Shown: positions 16,494 to 25,347 of the stretch, piece by piece
Layout: each line of letters begins with the position of its first letter
How positions within the stretch are numbered: the stretch's first letter is position 1
Assembly: GCA_902805545.1 (NCBI GenBank)
Contig: CADCTD010000164.1
Span: 1-40,143, forward strand
Source of the DNA: an uncultured Craurococcus sp.
GTDB lineage: Bacteria; Pseudomonadota; Alphaproteobacteria; Acetobacterales; Acetobacteraceae
DNA: 40,143 nucleotides
Direction of reading: 5' to 3'
Translations under genes and position numbers: made by a program
The notes under the pieces: model-generated
What the model saw: the letters and a program-made list of their open reading frames with translations, nothing else
Told to the model about the DNA's origin: nothing
Database searches by the model: none

Positions 16494-17669
16494 ATGGACC
16501 CGATCGTGACCTTCCGACCCAGCCTGTTCCGCAGCTTCTTCCTCGGCGGCTTCGAATGCTCGACGCATCGCCGCAACGACGGGCGCCGGCTCGACCTCAT
16601 CGCCGCAACCCGGCACGACCTGCTGGCCGAGGAGGATTACCGCCAGGTCGCCGAGCACGGCATCCGCGCGGTGCGCGACGGCGTGCGCTGGCACCTCGTC
16701 CAGGCTGCGGGCCCCGGCCAGTATGACTGGTCGCCCGTGCAGCCCATGCTGCAGGCAGCATCCCGCACCGGCACCCAGGTGGTCTGGGACCTCTGCCATT
16801 ACGGCTGGCCGGACTGGCTCGACTTCTTCTCGCCCGACTTCGCCTCGCGCTTCGCCGAATACGCCGTGCGCTTCGCCGAGCTGGCCCGCGCCGAGACCGG
16901 CCAGGCGCCGACCCTCTGCCCGCTGAACGAGATCTCCTTCCTCGCCTGGGCCGGCGGCGAGACGGGCCACTTCAACCCCTGCACCCGCGGCCGCGGGCCG
17001 GAGGTGAAGCGCCAGGCCGTCGCCGCGACGCTCGCCGCCACGCGCGCCATGCGCCAGGCCGTGCCCGGCACCCGCGTCTTCGCGGTGGAGCCGCTGATCA
17101 ACACCGTCGGCCGCCCCAACGTGGTGGAGGACATCGCTCCCTCCGAGGCGCGCAACGCCGGCATGTGGGAAGCCTGGGACATGCTGCTCGGCCGGCAGGC
17201 GCCGGAGCTCGGCGGCAGCGAGGACGTGCTCGACGCCATCGGGGTGAATTTCTACTGGAACAACCAGTGGTGGCTGCATGAGGGCCGCGACGCCGCCCCG
17301 CTCTCGGTCTTCGACGAGCGCTGGGTGCCGCTGCGCGACCTTCTGGCCAAGGTGTACGCGCATTTCGGGCGTCCCATCTTCGTCGCCGAGACCAGCATCG
17401 AGGGCGATCGCCGCGCCCTCTGGCTGCGCTACGTCGCCGAGGAGGTGCGCGAGGCCATCCGCGCCGGCGTGCCGGTGGAGGGCATCTGCCTCTACCCCGT
17501 GCTCAGCCATCCGGGCTGGGACAATGACCGCTACTGCCCGAACGGCCTCCTCGAAATGGAGCCGAAGCACGGCCGCCGCCCGGTCCATGCCCCGCTGGCG
17601 CGGGAGCTGCGGCGGCAGCAGCAGGATTTCGCCGAATTCTTCGGCGAGCGGTCCGAGGCTGCGGCCTGA
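16494..17669 (+). CDS. Glycoside hydrolase family 1-like protein
   Basis: The 391-residue product looks like a TIM-barrel retaining glycosidase. Glu146 in CPLNEISFLAW occupies the acid/base position (compare TxNEP), and Glu299 in IFVAETSIEGD occupies the nucleophile position. Aromatic substrate-pocket stretches (NFYWNNQWW, LCHYGWPDWLDFF) are present. It is shorter and more divergent than classical beta-glucosidases (about 450 residues) and has no signal peptide, so it probably acts on an imported glycoside in the cytosol. Some relatives are annotated only as beta-glucosidase-like. The start is uncertain: ATG at 16494 or GTG at 16506, neither with a good ribosome binding site. Confidence 0.7.
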   Translation: MDPIVTFRPSLFRSFFLGGFECSTHRRNDGRRLDLIAATRHDLLAEEDYRQVAEHGIRAVRDGVRWHLVQAAGPGQYDWSPVQPMLQAASRTGTQVVWDLCHYGWPDWLDFFSPDFASRFAEYAVRFAELARAETGQAPTLCPLNEISFLAWAGGETGHFNPCTRGRGPEVKRQAVAATLAATRAMRQAVPGTRVFAVEPLINTVGRPNVVEDIAPSEARNAGMWEAWDMLLGRQAPELGGSEDVLDAIGVNFYWNNQWWLHEGRDAAPLSVFDERWVPLRDLLAKVYAHFGRPIFVAETSIEGDRRALWLRYVAEEVREAIRAGVPVEGICLYPVLSHPGWDNDRYCPNGLLEMEPKHGRRPVHAPLARELRRQQQDFAEFFGERSEAAA

Positions 17670-17694
17670 GTCGTTCGGCTCGGGCGGCATGCCC

Positions 17695-17720
17695 CACGCT
17701 TCGTCGCTTGCGGAAGCGTG
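17695..17720 (+). terminator. Hairpin between the glycosidase and sapC-like genes
   Basis: CACGCTTC (17695-17702) pairs with GAAGCGTG (17713-17720) around a ten-base loop. It lies 26 bases past the glycosidase stop and 40 bases before the next start. No T-run follows. Confidence 0.4.
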
Positions 17721-17759
17721 ACAGGCCAGGGCACAACCCTGCCCGAAGGAGCTGATCAC

Positions 17760-18524
17760 ATGTCCGAGAGTACGAATGCCCAAGGCGCGGTGAACGGCGC
17801 CGCCGCGTCCGCGCCGGTCCTGCCGCCCCTCTACCGCCAGCTCGAGGGGCTGACCGCGGAGCGGCATGCCGCGCTCCGCCTGCGCGAGGCCGGCTACGGC
17901 TTCGCCGCCGCTGCCAACGCGGTGCCGCTCGCGGCGGAGGAATGCGCCATCGCCGCGCGCAGCCTCGCCATCGTCTTCGCCGCGCAGGCGCCGCACATGC
18001 CGGTCGCGCTGACCGGGCTGACGGCGGGGAACAACCTCTTCGTCGACAGCGGCGGGGCCTGGAAGATCGGCGCCTATGTGCCGGCCTATCTGCGGCGCTA
18101 TCCCTTCTTCCTGCTGCGCGTGGCGGAGGGCTCCGAGGAGCTGGCCCTCTGCATCGACCCGAGCGCGCCGCAGGTGAGCGACAGCCTGGGCGAGCCGCTC
18201 TTCACCGCCGACGGCAAGCCGGCGCCGCAGCTCGAGCGCGCCTTCGCCTTCACCAAGTCGGTGGAGGAGGCGATGCTGCGCACGCGTGCCATGACGCAGC
18301 GCCTGGCCGAGCTCGGCCTGCTGAAACCCTCGGTCGTGCAGTTCGAGCAGCATGGCAAGCCGGTGCGCATCGACGGCTTCTTCGCCATCGACCGGCCGAC
18401 CCTGGCCGCCCTGCCGCCCGAGCAGCTGGCGGAGCTGCGCGACCGCGGCTGGCTCGAGGTGATCTACGCCCATCTCCTCTCGATCGGCGGCATCCCGGAC
18501 CTGGCGCGCGGCATCGGGGGGTAG
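17760..18524 (+). CDS. SapC family protein
   Basis: The 254-residue product matches the SapC family (named from Campylobacter S-layer loci; function unresolved). Recognisable parts are the N-terminal LYRQLEGLTAERHAALRL, the central PVALTGLTAGNNLFVDSGGAWKIGAYVPAYLRRYPF with the characteristic WxxxYxPAxxRRYPF pattern, and the acidic C-terminal half. There is no signal peptide. AAGGAG lies 9 bases before the ATG at 17760. No S-layer protein gene is visible nearby. The next gene, tctC, follows after 56 bases with its own Shine-Dalgarno sequence, so cotranscription is possible but a functional link is not evident. Confidence 0.82.
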   Translation: MSESTNAQGAVNGAAASAPVLPPLYRQLEGLTAERHAALRLREAGYGFAAAANAVPLAAEECAIAARSLAIVFAAQAPHMPVALTGLTAGNNLFVDSGGAWKIGAYVPAYLRRYPFFLLRVAEGSEELALCIDPSAPQVSDSLGEPLFTADGKPAPQLERAFAFTKSVEEAMLRTRAMTQRLAELGLLKPSVVQFEQHGKPVRIDGFFAIDRPTLAALPPEQLAELRDRGWLEVIYAHLLSIGGIPDLARGIGG

Positions 18525-18580
18525 ATGGACGAGGTCGGCCGGGAGGAGTAGCAGACGGTCAAGGTCCAGTGGGAGGAACC

Positions 18581-19546
18581 ATGACCGGACGCCGTCATCT
18601 GCTGGCCGTCGCGGCCGGCCTCCTCGCCGCCGCCACGGCCGGCGAGGCCCATGCGCAGCAGCGCCTCGCCAACCTCTACATGTTCATCCCCGCCGGGCCT
18701 GGCGGGGGCTGGGACGGGCTCGGCCGGGCGATCGAGCAGGTCGCGCGGCAGGCGGGACTGGTCGGCAGCTTCCAGTTCGAGAATGTGGGCGGCGCCGGCG
18801 GCTCGGTCGGGCTGCCACGCTTCGTCGGGCAGCGGCGCGGTCGGCCGGATGCGCTGATGGTGGCCGGCTCCATCATGGTCGGCGCGACGCTCACCAACAA
18901 GACGCCCATCGGCATGAAGGACGTGACGCCGATCGCGCGGATGACGGAGGAGGGCGGCGTCATCGTCGTGCCGGCAAGCTCCGACATCAAGGACATCCGG
19001 GGCTTCCTCGACGCGCTGAAGGCCAATCCGGGCGGCACCTCGGTCGCCGGCGGCTCGGCGGGCGGGACGGACCACATCACCCTCGGGCTGATCCTGAAGG
19101 CGCTCGGGCGCTCGGCGAAGGAGGGCTCCTACGTCGCCTTCGCCGGCGGCGGGCCGGCCCAGGCGGCGGTCCTCGGCGCGCAGGTGAAGGCGGGCATCTC
19201 CGGCCTCTCGGAGTTCGCCGAGCAGATCAAGTCCGGCCGCATGCGCGCGCTGGCGACCACGGGCGATGCGCGCGCCGAGCCGGGCCTGCCGACGCTGAAG
19301 GATGCCGGCATCGACGTCGTCATCAGCAATTGGCGCGGCGTCTTCGCCCCGCCCGGCATCCGCCCGGACGCGCGGGAGAAGCTGGTCGCGCTGATGACCG
19401 AGCTGCACGCCCTGCCGGCCTGGAAGGAGATGCTGAAGACGCGCGACTGGGGGGATGCCTTCCTCACCGGCGAGGCTTTCAGCGCCTTCCTCGCCCAGGA
19501 CGTGACGCAGACCGAGGCGGTGCTGAAGGAGATCGGGCTCGCGTGA
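18581..19546 (+). CDS. tctC: Tripartite tricarboxylate transporter substrate-binding protein TctC
   Basis: This periplasmic receptor of a TctCBA importer is 321 residues. The signal peptide ([10 protein letters not shown], alanine-rich core, AHA-Q) is likely cut after residue 25. The mature protein shows the Bug/TctC hallmarks: [18 protein letters not shown] near the N-terminus (ligand carboxylate loop), [14 protein letters not shown], and the [23 protein letters not shown] hinge segment. The ligand in a true TctCBA system is a di- or tricarboxylate such as citrate, but Bug receptors vary widely. GGGAGGA precedes the ATG. The stop overlaps the tctB start (GTGA), as expected for one operon. 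Confidence 0.93.
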   Translation: MTGRRHLLAVAAGLLAAATAGEAHAQQRLANLYMFIPAGPGGGWDGLGRAIEQVARQAGLVGSFQFENVGGAGGSVGLPRFVGQRRGRPDALMVAGSIMVGATLTNKTPIGMKDVTPIARMTEEGGVIVVPASSDIKDIRGFLDALKANPGGTSVAGGSAGGTDHITLGLILKALGRSAKEGSYVAFAGGGPAQAAVLGAQVKAGISGLSEFAEQIKSGRMRALATTGDARAEPGLPTLKDAGIDVVISNWRGVFAPPGIRPDAREKLVALMTELHALPAWKEMLKTRDWGDAFLTGEAFSAFLAQDVTQTEAVLKEIGLA

Positions 19547-20055
19547 TCCGGCGCGGCACCGGCCCCGATCTCGCGGTCGGCGGCTTCGTCCTCCTGCTCG
19601 GCCTGCTGGCGCTCTGGCAGACCAGCATCATTCCGGTCTCGCCGATCTATGCCCAGGTCGGGCCGAAGGCGGTGCCCTATGTCGTCAGCGCCGGCCTGCT
19701 CGCGCTCGGCGCGGGGCTGGCGGCGACGGCGCTGCGCGGCGGCTGGTCGCACAGGCTCGAGGAGGTGCGGGAGGCGCCGCCGACCAACTGGCGGGCGCTC
19801 GGCATGCTGCTGGCGGGGCTCGCGGCCAATCTCGTGCTGATCGGGCCGCTCGGCTTCTCCATCGCGGCGAGCGCGCAATTCGTGCTGGTGGCGGCCGCCT
19901 TCGGCTCGCGCCGCCTGCCGCGGGACCTGGTGCTGGCAGTGGTGCTGACGCTGCTCGCCTGGTTCCTTTTCGTCGAACTCCTTGGCGTCAATATCGGCGC
20001 GGGCGTGCTCGAAGGCCTCGTGCTGCGCGCCCTTGGCCGGGACGTCATGGAATGA
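19543..20055 (+). CDS. tctB: Tripartite tricarboxylate transporter small membrane subunit TctB
   Basis: The 170-residue polytopic protein has four hydrophobic segments (about residues 10-30, 45-62, 83-125 and 130-160). That matches the poorly conserved small subunit of TctCBA sodium-coupled transporters. It starts with GTG inside the tctC stop (GTGA) and ends overlapping the tctA start. Sequence identity alone would be weak, but position between tctC and tctA makes the call secure. Confidence 0.9.
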   Translation: MIRRGTGPDLAVGGFVLLLGLLALWQTSIIPVSPIYAQVGPKAVPYVVSAGLLALGAGLAATALRGGWSHRLEEVREAPPTNWRALGMLLAGLAANLVLIGPLGFSIAASAQFVLVAAAFGSRRLPRDLVLAVVLTLLAWFLFVELLGVNIGAGVLEGLVLRALGRDVME

Positions 20056-21548
20056 TGGACACCATCGCGGGCCTCCAACTCGGCTTCTCCCACGCGCTGA
20101 CGCTCACCAATCTCGGCTGGGCGCTGCTCGGCTGCTTCCTCGGCACGGCGATCGGCGTGCTGCCGGGCATCGGGCCGGCGCTGACCATCGCGCTGTTGCT
20201 GCCGATCACCTTCCAGGTGGAGGCGACAGGCGCCTTCATCCTGTTCTGCGGCGTCTTCTACGGCGCGATGTATGGCGGCTCCACCACCTCAATCCTGCTG
20301 AACACGCCGGGCGAGTCGGGCTCCATCATCACCGCGCTTGAGGGTGCGAAGATGGCGCGGAACGGCCGGGCGGGGCCGGCGCTGGCGACGGCGGCGATCG
20401 GCAGCTTCGTCGCGGGCACCATCGGCACCCTCGGGATCAGCTTCCTCGGGCCGGTCGTCGTCGACCTCGCGCTGAGGCTCGGGCCGGCCGAGTATTTCTC
20501 GCTGATGGTGCTCTGCTTCGTCACCGTCTCGGCCGTGCTCGGCGGCTCGGCGCTGCGGGGGCTGACGAGCCTCTTCTTCGGGCTGCTGCTGGGGCTGGTC
20601 GGCATCGACCTGCAGACCGGCCAGCCGCGCATGACGCTCGGCGTGCCGGAACTGCTGGACGGGGTCAACGTCGTGCTCGTCGCCGTCGCGCTCTTCGCCG
20701 TCGGCGAGACGCTCTACATGGCCTGGCGGCATACGGATGCCAAGGCGCAGGTGCGCAAGGTCGGCAGCATCATGATGTCGCGGAGCGACTGGAAGCGGAG
20801 CATCGGGCCCTGGTTCCGCGGCTCGCTCCTCGGCTTCCCCTTCGGCGTCATGCCGGCGGGCGGGACCGAGATGCCGACCATGCTCAGCTACTATGCCGAA
20901 CGGAAGCTGGTGAAGCCGGAGCATGCAGGCGAGTTCGGCACAACGGGCGCGATCGAGGGCGTGGCCGGGCCGGAGGCGGCGAACAACGCGGCGGCGGCCG
21001 GCATACTCGTGCCGATGCTGACGCTCGGCCTGCCGACCTCGGCGACGGCGGCGATCATGCTGAGCGCCTTCCAGAGCTACGGGATCAATCCGGGGCCCCT
21101 GCTGTTCGAGCAGCAGGGGGCGCTGGTCTGGACGCTGATCGCCAGCCTCTACATCGCCAACATCATGCTGGTGGTGCTGAACCTGCCGCTGGTCGGGCTC
21201 TGGGCACGCATCCTCAAGATTCCGCAGCCCCAACTGTATGCCGGCATCCTGGTCTTCGCCACGATCGGGACCTATGGCATCAGCAACTCGGTCACCGACC
21301 TGGTGCTGCTCTATGTCATCGGCATCATCGGCATGTTCATGCGGCGCTTCGACTTCCCGACCGCGCCGGTGGTCATCGGCATGATCCTCGGGCCGATGGC
21401 GGAGCAGGCGATGCGCCAGGCGCTCACCATCAGCGAGGGGGACTGGACGACCTTCGCCACGCGCCCGGTCTCGCTGGCGATCCTGCTGCTGGCGCTCGCG
21501 GCGCTGGTGGGGCCGCGGCTCTACGGGCGCTTCGCGGGCGCCAGGTAG
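20052..21548 (+). CDS. tctA: Tripartite tricarboxylate transporter large membrane subunit TctA
   Basis: The 498-residue permease subunit has the two conserved glycine-rich signature loops. The first is [17 protein letters not shown] (about residues 35-51) followed by [18 protein letters not shown]; the second is [23 protein letters not shown] in the middle, with [24 protein letters not shown]-type residues after it. About 11 to 12 membrane helices can be traced. It carries out sodium-coupled uptake of the ligand delivered by TctC. The ATG overlaps the tctB stop by four bases. The gene ends just before a strong hairpin at 21556-21585. Confidence 0.94.
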   Translation: MMDTIAGLQLGFSHALTLTNLGWALLGCFLGTAIGVLPGIGPALTIALLLPITFQVEATGAFILFCGVFYGAMYGGSTTSILLNTPGESGSIITALEGAKMARNGRAGPALATAAIGSFVAGTIGTLGISFLGPVVVDLALRLGPAEYFSLMVLCFVTVSAVLGGSALRGLTSLFFGLLLGLVGIDLQTGQPRMTLGVPELLDGVNVVLVAVALFAVGETLYMAWRHTDAKAQVRKVGSIMMSRSDWKRSIGPWFRGSLLGFPFGVMPAGGTEMPTMLSYYAERKLVKPEHAGEFGTTGAIEGVAGPEAANNAAAAGILVPMLTLGLPTSATAAIMLSAFQSYGINPGPLLFEQQGALVWTLIASLYIANIMLVVLNLPLVGLWARILKIPQPQLYAGILVFATIGTYGISNSVTDLVLLYVIGIIGMFMRRFDFPTAPVVIGMILGPMAEQAMRQALTISEGDWTTFATRPVSLAILLLALAALVGPRLYGRFAGAR

Positions 21549-21555
21549 GGGCGAT

Positions 21556-21585
21556 GGCAGGCGGCATGCTACTCCGCCGCCTGCC
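21556..21585. terminator. Convergent terminator between tctA and the luciferase-like gene
   Basis: GGCAGGCGGC (21556-21565) pairs perfectly with GCCGCCTGCC (21576-21585) around a ten-base loop. It starts 8 bases after the tctA stop and lies over the end of the convergent gene (its stop at 21569). It could stop transcripts in both directions. T-tracts are absent, as often in very GC-rich genomes. Confidence 0.6.
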
Positions 21586-22927
21586 CCATCCGCCAGTCGC
21601 CCCGCACCGAGCGCGGCAGGCCGAGATGGTCGCGCAGCGTCGGGCCCGTATAGTCCCGCCGGTACAGGCCGCGGCGCTGCAACTCCGGGACGACGAATTG
21701 AACGAACTCGGCATAGGTTCCGGGGACATGGGTTGCGGAGATGACGAAGCCGTCGCAGGCGCCGCCCTCGAACCAGGCCTCGAGCTTGTCGGCCACCTCC
21801 TTCGGGCCGCCGACCATGTCCATCCGCGGCCGGCCGCGGCCGCTGCCGGTGATGAAGTCGCGCACCGTCGGGTTGCGCTTGCCCGTCGCCTCCACCACCC
21901 GGTCGCGGATCGCCTGCAGGCCCTGGATGCCGGCCATCTCCTCGTCGGTGAAGGGCTCGTCCATGCCCTTGCTGGCGAAGTCGAAATTGAGCGCCTCGGA
22001 GAGCAGCGAGAGCGCGTCGATCTCGAGGGGAAGCTTGTCGATCAGCGCCGCGCGGTCCTCGGCCTCGGCCCGGGTCGCGGCGCAGATCGGGTTGCAGAGC
22101 GTCGCCACCTTCACCGAGGCGGGGTCGCGCCCGGTGGCGGCGACCATCGCCTTGAAGGCATCGTAGTCGCGCTTGCCGGAGGCGATGTCGTGATAGGCGA
22201 CGAAGACCAGCTCCGCCCAGCGCGCCGAGAAGCGCTTGCCCCGGCCGCTGCTGCCGGCCTGGATCAGCACCGGCCGCCCCTGCGGCGAGCGCGGCACGGT
22301 GAAGGGGCCGCGGGAGCGGAGGAACTGGCCCCGGTAGTCCAGCCGATGCACCTTGCCGCCGTCGCCGAAGCGGCCGCCTGCCTTGTCGAGGATCAGCGCA
22401 TCGTCCTCCCAGGCATCCCAGTGCCCGAGCACGACCTCGACGAATTCGTCGGCGCGGTCGTAGCGGGCGTCATGCGCCATCATCTCGGCATGGCCCATAT
22501 TGGCCGCCTCGCCGTCGTTCAGCGAGGTGACGACGTTCCAGGCGGCGCGGCCGTCGCTCATCAGGTCGAGCGTCTGGAAGGCGCGGGCGACGTGATAGGG
22601 CTCGTAATAGGTGGTCGAGGCGGTGGAGCCGAGGCCGAGGCGCGCCGTCGCCGCCGCCATCATGGTCAGCACCACCACCGGGTCGAGCTTCACGCAGCGG
22701 ATGCCGTGCTCGATCGTATGGTGGTGGTCGGAGCCGAAGCGGTCGGGCATGGAAAGCCGGTCGTCGAAGAAGGCGAGGTCGAATTTGCCCGCCTCCAGGA
22801 TGCGGCCGATCTCCTGGTAGTAGTCGGCGCGGAGGAAATCCGTCCGGCTCTCCGGATGGCGCCAGGACGAGGCGAGGTTCGTGCAGTTCTGCGCCTGCAG
22901 GAAGCCGACGAGATGCATCTGGCGCAT
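21569..22927 (-). CDS. FMN-dependent luciferase-family monooxygenase (NtaA/SnaA/SoxA type)
   Basis: The 452-residue product is a two-component flavin monooxygenase. The family's N-terminal block is MHLVGFLQAQNCTNLASSWRHP. FDLAFFDDRL, the ARLGLGSTASTTYYEPYHVAR strand-loop, and SDGRAAWNVVTSLNDGEAANMG (FMN site) follow, with GRPVLIQAGSSGRG and VKVATLCNPICAAT further on. Relatives oxidise nitrilotriacetate, pristinamycin precursors, alkanesulfonates or dibenzothiophene sulfone with FMNH2 from a separate reductase, which is not visible here. Substrate is therefore unknown. AAGGAGGG lies 8 bases before the ATG at 22927. It diverges from the isomerase gene, with a long inverted repeat between. Confidence 0.88.
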   Translation of the reverse strand: MRQMHLVGFLQAQNCTNLASSWRHPESRTDFLRADYYQEIGRILEAGKFDLAFFDDRLSMPDRFGSDHHHTIEHGIRCVKLDPVVVLTMMAAATARLGLGSTASTTYYEPYHVARAFQTLDLMSDGRAAWNVVTSLNDGEAANMGHAEMMAHDARYDRADEFVEVVLGHWDAWEDDALILDKAGGRFGDGGKVHRLDYRGQFLRSRGPFTVPRSPQGRPVLIQAGSSGRGKRFSARWAELVFVAYHDIASGKRDYDAFKAMVAATGRDPASVKVATLCNPICAATRAEAEDRAALIDKLPLEIDALSLLSEALNFDFASKGMDEPFTDEEMAGIQGLQAIRDRVVEATGKRNPTVRDFITGSGRGRPRMDMVGGPKEVADKLEAWFEGGACDGFVISATHVPGTYAEFVQFVVPELQRRGLYRRDYTGPTLRDHLGLPRSVRGDWRMGQAAE

Positions 22928-22960
22928 GGGCCGTTCCCTCCTTGGTTGGCGGGAAGCCTC

Positions 22961-23001
22961 GCCCCCGGGCGGGCGGCGGTCAATGCTGGCGCCCGGGGGC
23001 A
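22961..23001. promoter_or_regulatory. Long inverted repeat in a divergent promoter region
   Basis: GCCCCCGGGCG (22961-22971) is repeated inverted as CGCCCGGGGGC (22991-23001): 11 perfect base pairs with a 19-base spacer, about 30 bases from each divergent start. It could be a shared operator or a hairpin in the isomerase leader. The arms are wholly G/C, so chance is more likely than for a mixed sequence. Confidence 0.4.
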
Positions 23002-23038
23002 GGGGTGGTAGCATCGCTTCCGGGTGGAGAAGTCCGGC

Positions 23039-23914
23039 ATGCGATTGGCCCTGTGCAACGAGGTCCTGCGCGAGCTGCCCTTCGCCGCGCAATGCGCGCG
23101 GGCGGCGGCGCTCGGCTATGCCGGGCTGGAGGTGGCGCCCTTCACCCTCGATGCGGAGGCGCCGCACCTGCTGCCCGCAGCGCGGCGGGCGGAGCTGCGC
23201 CGGGCGGCGGCGGAGGCGGGCATCGCCATCAGCGGGCTGCACTGGCTGCTGGTCGCGCCGAGCGGACTCTCCATCACCAGCGCCGATCCGGCGGTCCGTG
23301 CCCGCACCCTCGATGTCATCGAGCGGCTGGTCGGCCTCGCCGCCGATCTCGGGGCCGGCTACCTGGTGCATGGCTCGCCGGGGCAGCGCCGGGTCGCGGC
23401 GGAGGCCGATGCGGCGCGGGCCGAGGACTGCATGGCGCGCATCGCCGGCTGGGCCGAGGCGGCCGGCGTCACCTATTGCCTGGAGCCGCTGGCGGCGCGG
23501 GAGACCAATTGGGCGACGACCGTCGCCGAGGCGGCCGCCATCGTCGGGCGCATCGGCAGCCCGGCGCTGCGCACCATGCTGGATGTCTCGGCCGCCGGGA
23601 ATGGCGAGGCGGAGCCGGCCGATGCCCTGCTGGAGCGCTGGCTGCCGGGCGGGCTCGTCGCCCATGTGCACCTGAACGACCGCAACCGGCGCGGGCCGGG
23701 GCAGGGGAGCGACCGGTTCGGGCCGATCCTCGCCGTGCTGCGCCGCGAGGGCTATGCCGGCTGGTGCGGCGTTGAGCCCTTCGACTACGTGCCGGACGGG
23801 CCGGGCGCGGCCGCCTTCGCCGCCGGCTACCTGCGCGGGGTGTGGGAGGGGCTGGCGCCCAATGCTCGTGGCGCCGAAGGGCGCGAAGAGCCGAAGCGGT
23901 CGCCCGGCCCATGA
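23039..23914 (+). CDS. Sugar phosphate isomerase/epimerase-like TIM-barrel protein
   Basis: The 291-residue product belongs to the xylose isomerase-like TIM-barrel superfamily. It has the four metal-ligand positions of that fold: Glu149 in YCLEPLA, Asp182 in TMLDVSAAGN, His209/His211 in VAHVHLNDRNRRGPGQG, and Glu246 in CGVEPFDYV. Relatives include hydroxypyruvate isomerase, 2-keto-myo-inositol dehydratase and D-tagatose or allulose epimerases. The exact reaction cannot be read. The ATG at 23039, 9 bases after GGAG, is preferred to the GTG at 23024. The stop overlaps the enolase-superfamily gene by four bases (ATGA), so the two act in one operon, probably on a sugar acid or keto sugar. Confidence 0.82.
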   Translation: MRLALCNEVLRELPFAAQCARAAALGYAGLEVAPFTLDAEAPHLLPAARRAELRRAAAEAGIAISGLHWLLVAPSGLSITSADPAVRARTLDVIERLVGLAADLGAGYLVHGSPGQRRVAAEADAARAEDCMARIAGWAEAAGVTYCLEPLAARETNWATTVAEAAAIVGRIGSPALRTMLDVSAAGNGEAEPADALLERWLPGGLVAHVHLNDRNRRGPGQGSDRFGPILAVLRREGYAGWCGVEPFDYVPDGPGAAAFAAGYLRGVWEGLAPNARGAEGREEPKRSPGP

Positions 23915-25314
23915 GCGCGCCGCACTTCCGCATCCTCGAGATCGAGCGGCGGGAATGGCCCTTCCGCCTGCGCATGCCCTTCCGCTTCGGCGTCATCACC
24001 CTGACCGAGGGGCGGCAGGCGGTGGTGCGCGCCCGCATCCGCGACGAGGCGGGGCGCGAGGGCTGGGGCGTCGCCGCCGAATCCCTCGCCGCCAAATGGT
24101 TCGACAAGGATCCCGCGCTCAGCGATGCGCAGAACGAGCACCAGCTTCGCCGCTCACTGGAACTCGCTGGCGAGGCGGCGCTGGCGGCGGGCGGTAATAC
24201 CGGCTTCGGCCATTTCGCCGACGGCTATGAGGCGCATGTCGCAGCCTGCGGGCGGGAGGGGCTGAACCCGCTGGTCGCCGGCTACGGCCGCTCGCTGGTT
24301 GATCGCGCGGCGCTGGATGCCTTGCTGAAGCTGCATGACGTCTCCTTCTTCGCCGGCATGCGGGCGAATATCGGCGGCATGGCGCCGCATGCGGTGGTGC
24401 TGGACCTCGCGGGCTTCGACCTCGGCGCGATGCTGGCGGGGCTCTCGCCCGCGCGGCGCATCCAGGCGCGGCACACGGTCGGGCTGGTCGATCCGATCAC
24501 CGCCGCCGATCAGGTGGAGCGCGTCGGCGACGGCCTGCCGGAGACGCTGGAGGAGGTTGCCGCCACCTACCGCCATGCCTGGTGGAAGCTGAAGGTCGGC
24601 GGCGATGTCGCGGCGGATGTCGACCGGCTCTGCCGCATCGCCGCCGTGCTCGACCGGCTGCATGGCTACCAGGTCTCGCTCGACGGCAACGAGCAATATG
24701 CCGATGCGGAGGGCGTTGCCGCGCTCTGGCGGGCGATGGCGGCGGAGCCGCGGCTGCGGCGCCTCTGTGCCTCCGTCGCCTATATCGAGCAGCCGGTGAA
24801 GCGCGCCCGGGCGCTGGAGACGCGGATGGCAGCGGAACGTCCCGTCATCATCGACGAGAGCGACGGCGCGCTCGACGCCTTCGTCGAGGCGCGGGCGCTC
24901 GGCTATGCCGGCGTCTCCTCGAAGGCCTGCAAGGGCGTCTGGCGCTCGCTGCTGAACCTCGCCCGCTGCCGGCACTGGGGCGAGGGCTGCTTCATGACCG
25001 GCGAGGACCTGACGACGCTCGCCGGCCTCTCGGTGCAGCAGGACCTGGCGCTGGTGGCGCTGCTCGGCCTCGCGCATGTGGAGCGCAACGGGCACCACTT
25101 CATCGACGGCTTCAGCGGCCGGCCGAAGGCGGAGGCGGTGCGCTTCATGGAGGCGCATCCGGACCTCTACGCCGATACGCCGCGCGGTCCGCGCCTTGCC
25201 ATCCGCGAGGGCGTGCTGGAGATCGGCTCGCTCGAGGTGCCGGGGCTCGGCGCCACGGTGGAGCCGGATTATGCCGCGATGCAGGCGATGCCGAAGGCCG
25301 CCTGGCCCGGCTGA
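23911..25314 (+). CDS. Enolase-superfamily (mandelate racemase-like) protein
   Basis: The 467-residue product has the enolase-superfamily layout. An N-terminal capping region includes LRMPFRFGVITLTEGRQAVV. A barrel follows with the paired lysines of WWKLKVGGDV (about residues 228-237), then the metal ligands on successive strands: SLDGNEQYAD, YIEQPVKRA and VIIDESD. A Lys-rich C-terminal loop (SKACKGVWRSLLNL) is typical. It is longer than standard mandelate racemase-group members (about 380). Such enzymes abstract a proton alpha to a carboxylate in dehydration or racemisation of acid sugars. It overlaps the isomerase gene by four bases, in line with a sugar-acid catabolic operon. Confidence 0.8.
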   Translation: MSAPHFRILEIERREWPFRLRMPFRFGVITLTEGRQAVVRARIRDEAGREGWGVAAESLAAKWFDKDPALSDAQNEHQLRRSLELAGEAALAAGGNTGFGHFADGYEAHVAACGREGLNPLVAGYGRSLVDRAALDALLKLHDVSFFAGMRANIGGMAPHAVVLDLAGFDLGAMLAGLSPARRIQARHTVGLVDPITAADQVERVGDGLPETLEEVAATYRHAWWKLKVGGDVAADVDRLCRIAAVLDRLHGYQVSLDGNEQYADAEGVAALWRAMAAEPRLRRLCASVAYIEQPVKRARALETRMAAERPVIIDESDGALDAFVEARALGYAGVSSKACKGVWRSLLNLARCRHWGEGCFMTGEDLTTLAGLSVQQDLALVALLGLAHVERNGHHFIDGFSGRPKAEAVRFMEAHPDLYADTPRGPRLAIREGVLEIGSLEVPGLGATVEPDYAAMQAMPKAAWPG

Positions 25315-25347
25315 CGCCCCGGTTGGGCGCCCCCGGGTCGGGCGTCA
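25312..25347. terminator. Convergent inverted repeat spanning both stop codons
   Basis: TGACGCCC (25312-25319) pairs with GGGCGTCA (25340-25347). The left arm contains the stop codon of the enolase-superfamily gene and the right arm the stop of the phospholipase-like gene on the other strand. A shared bidirectional terminator is the simplest reading, with short 8-bp arms. Confidence 0.4.

Noticed and set aside
16425-18473. 682-codon minus-strand open frame
   Set aside because: Shadow of the glycosidase and SapC genes, both of which have recognisable motifs on the plus strand.
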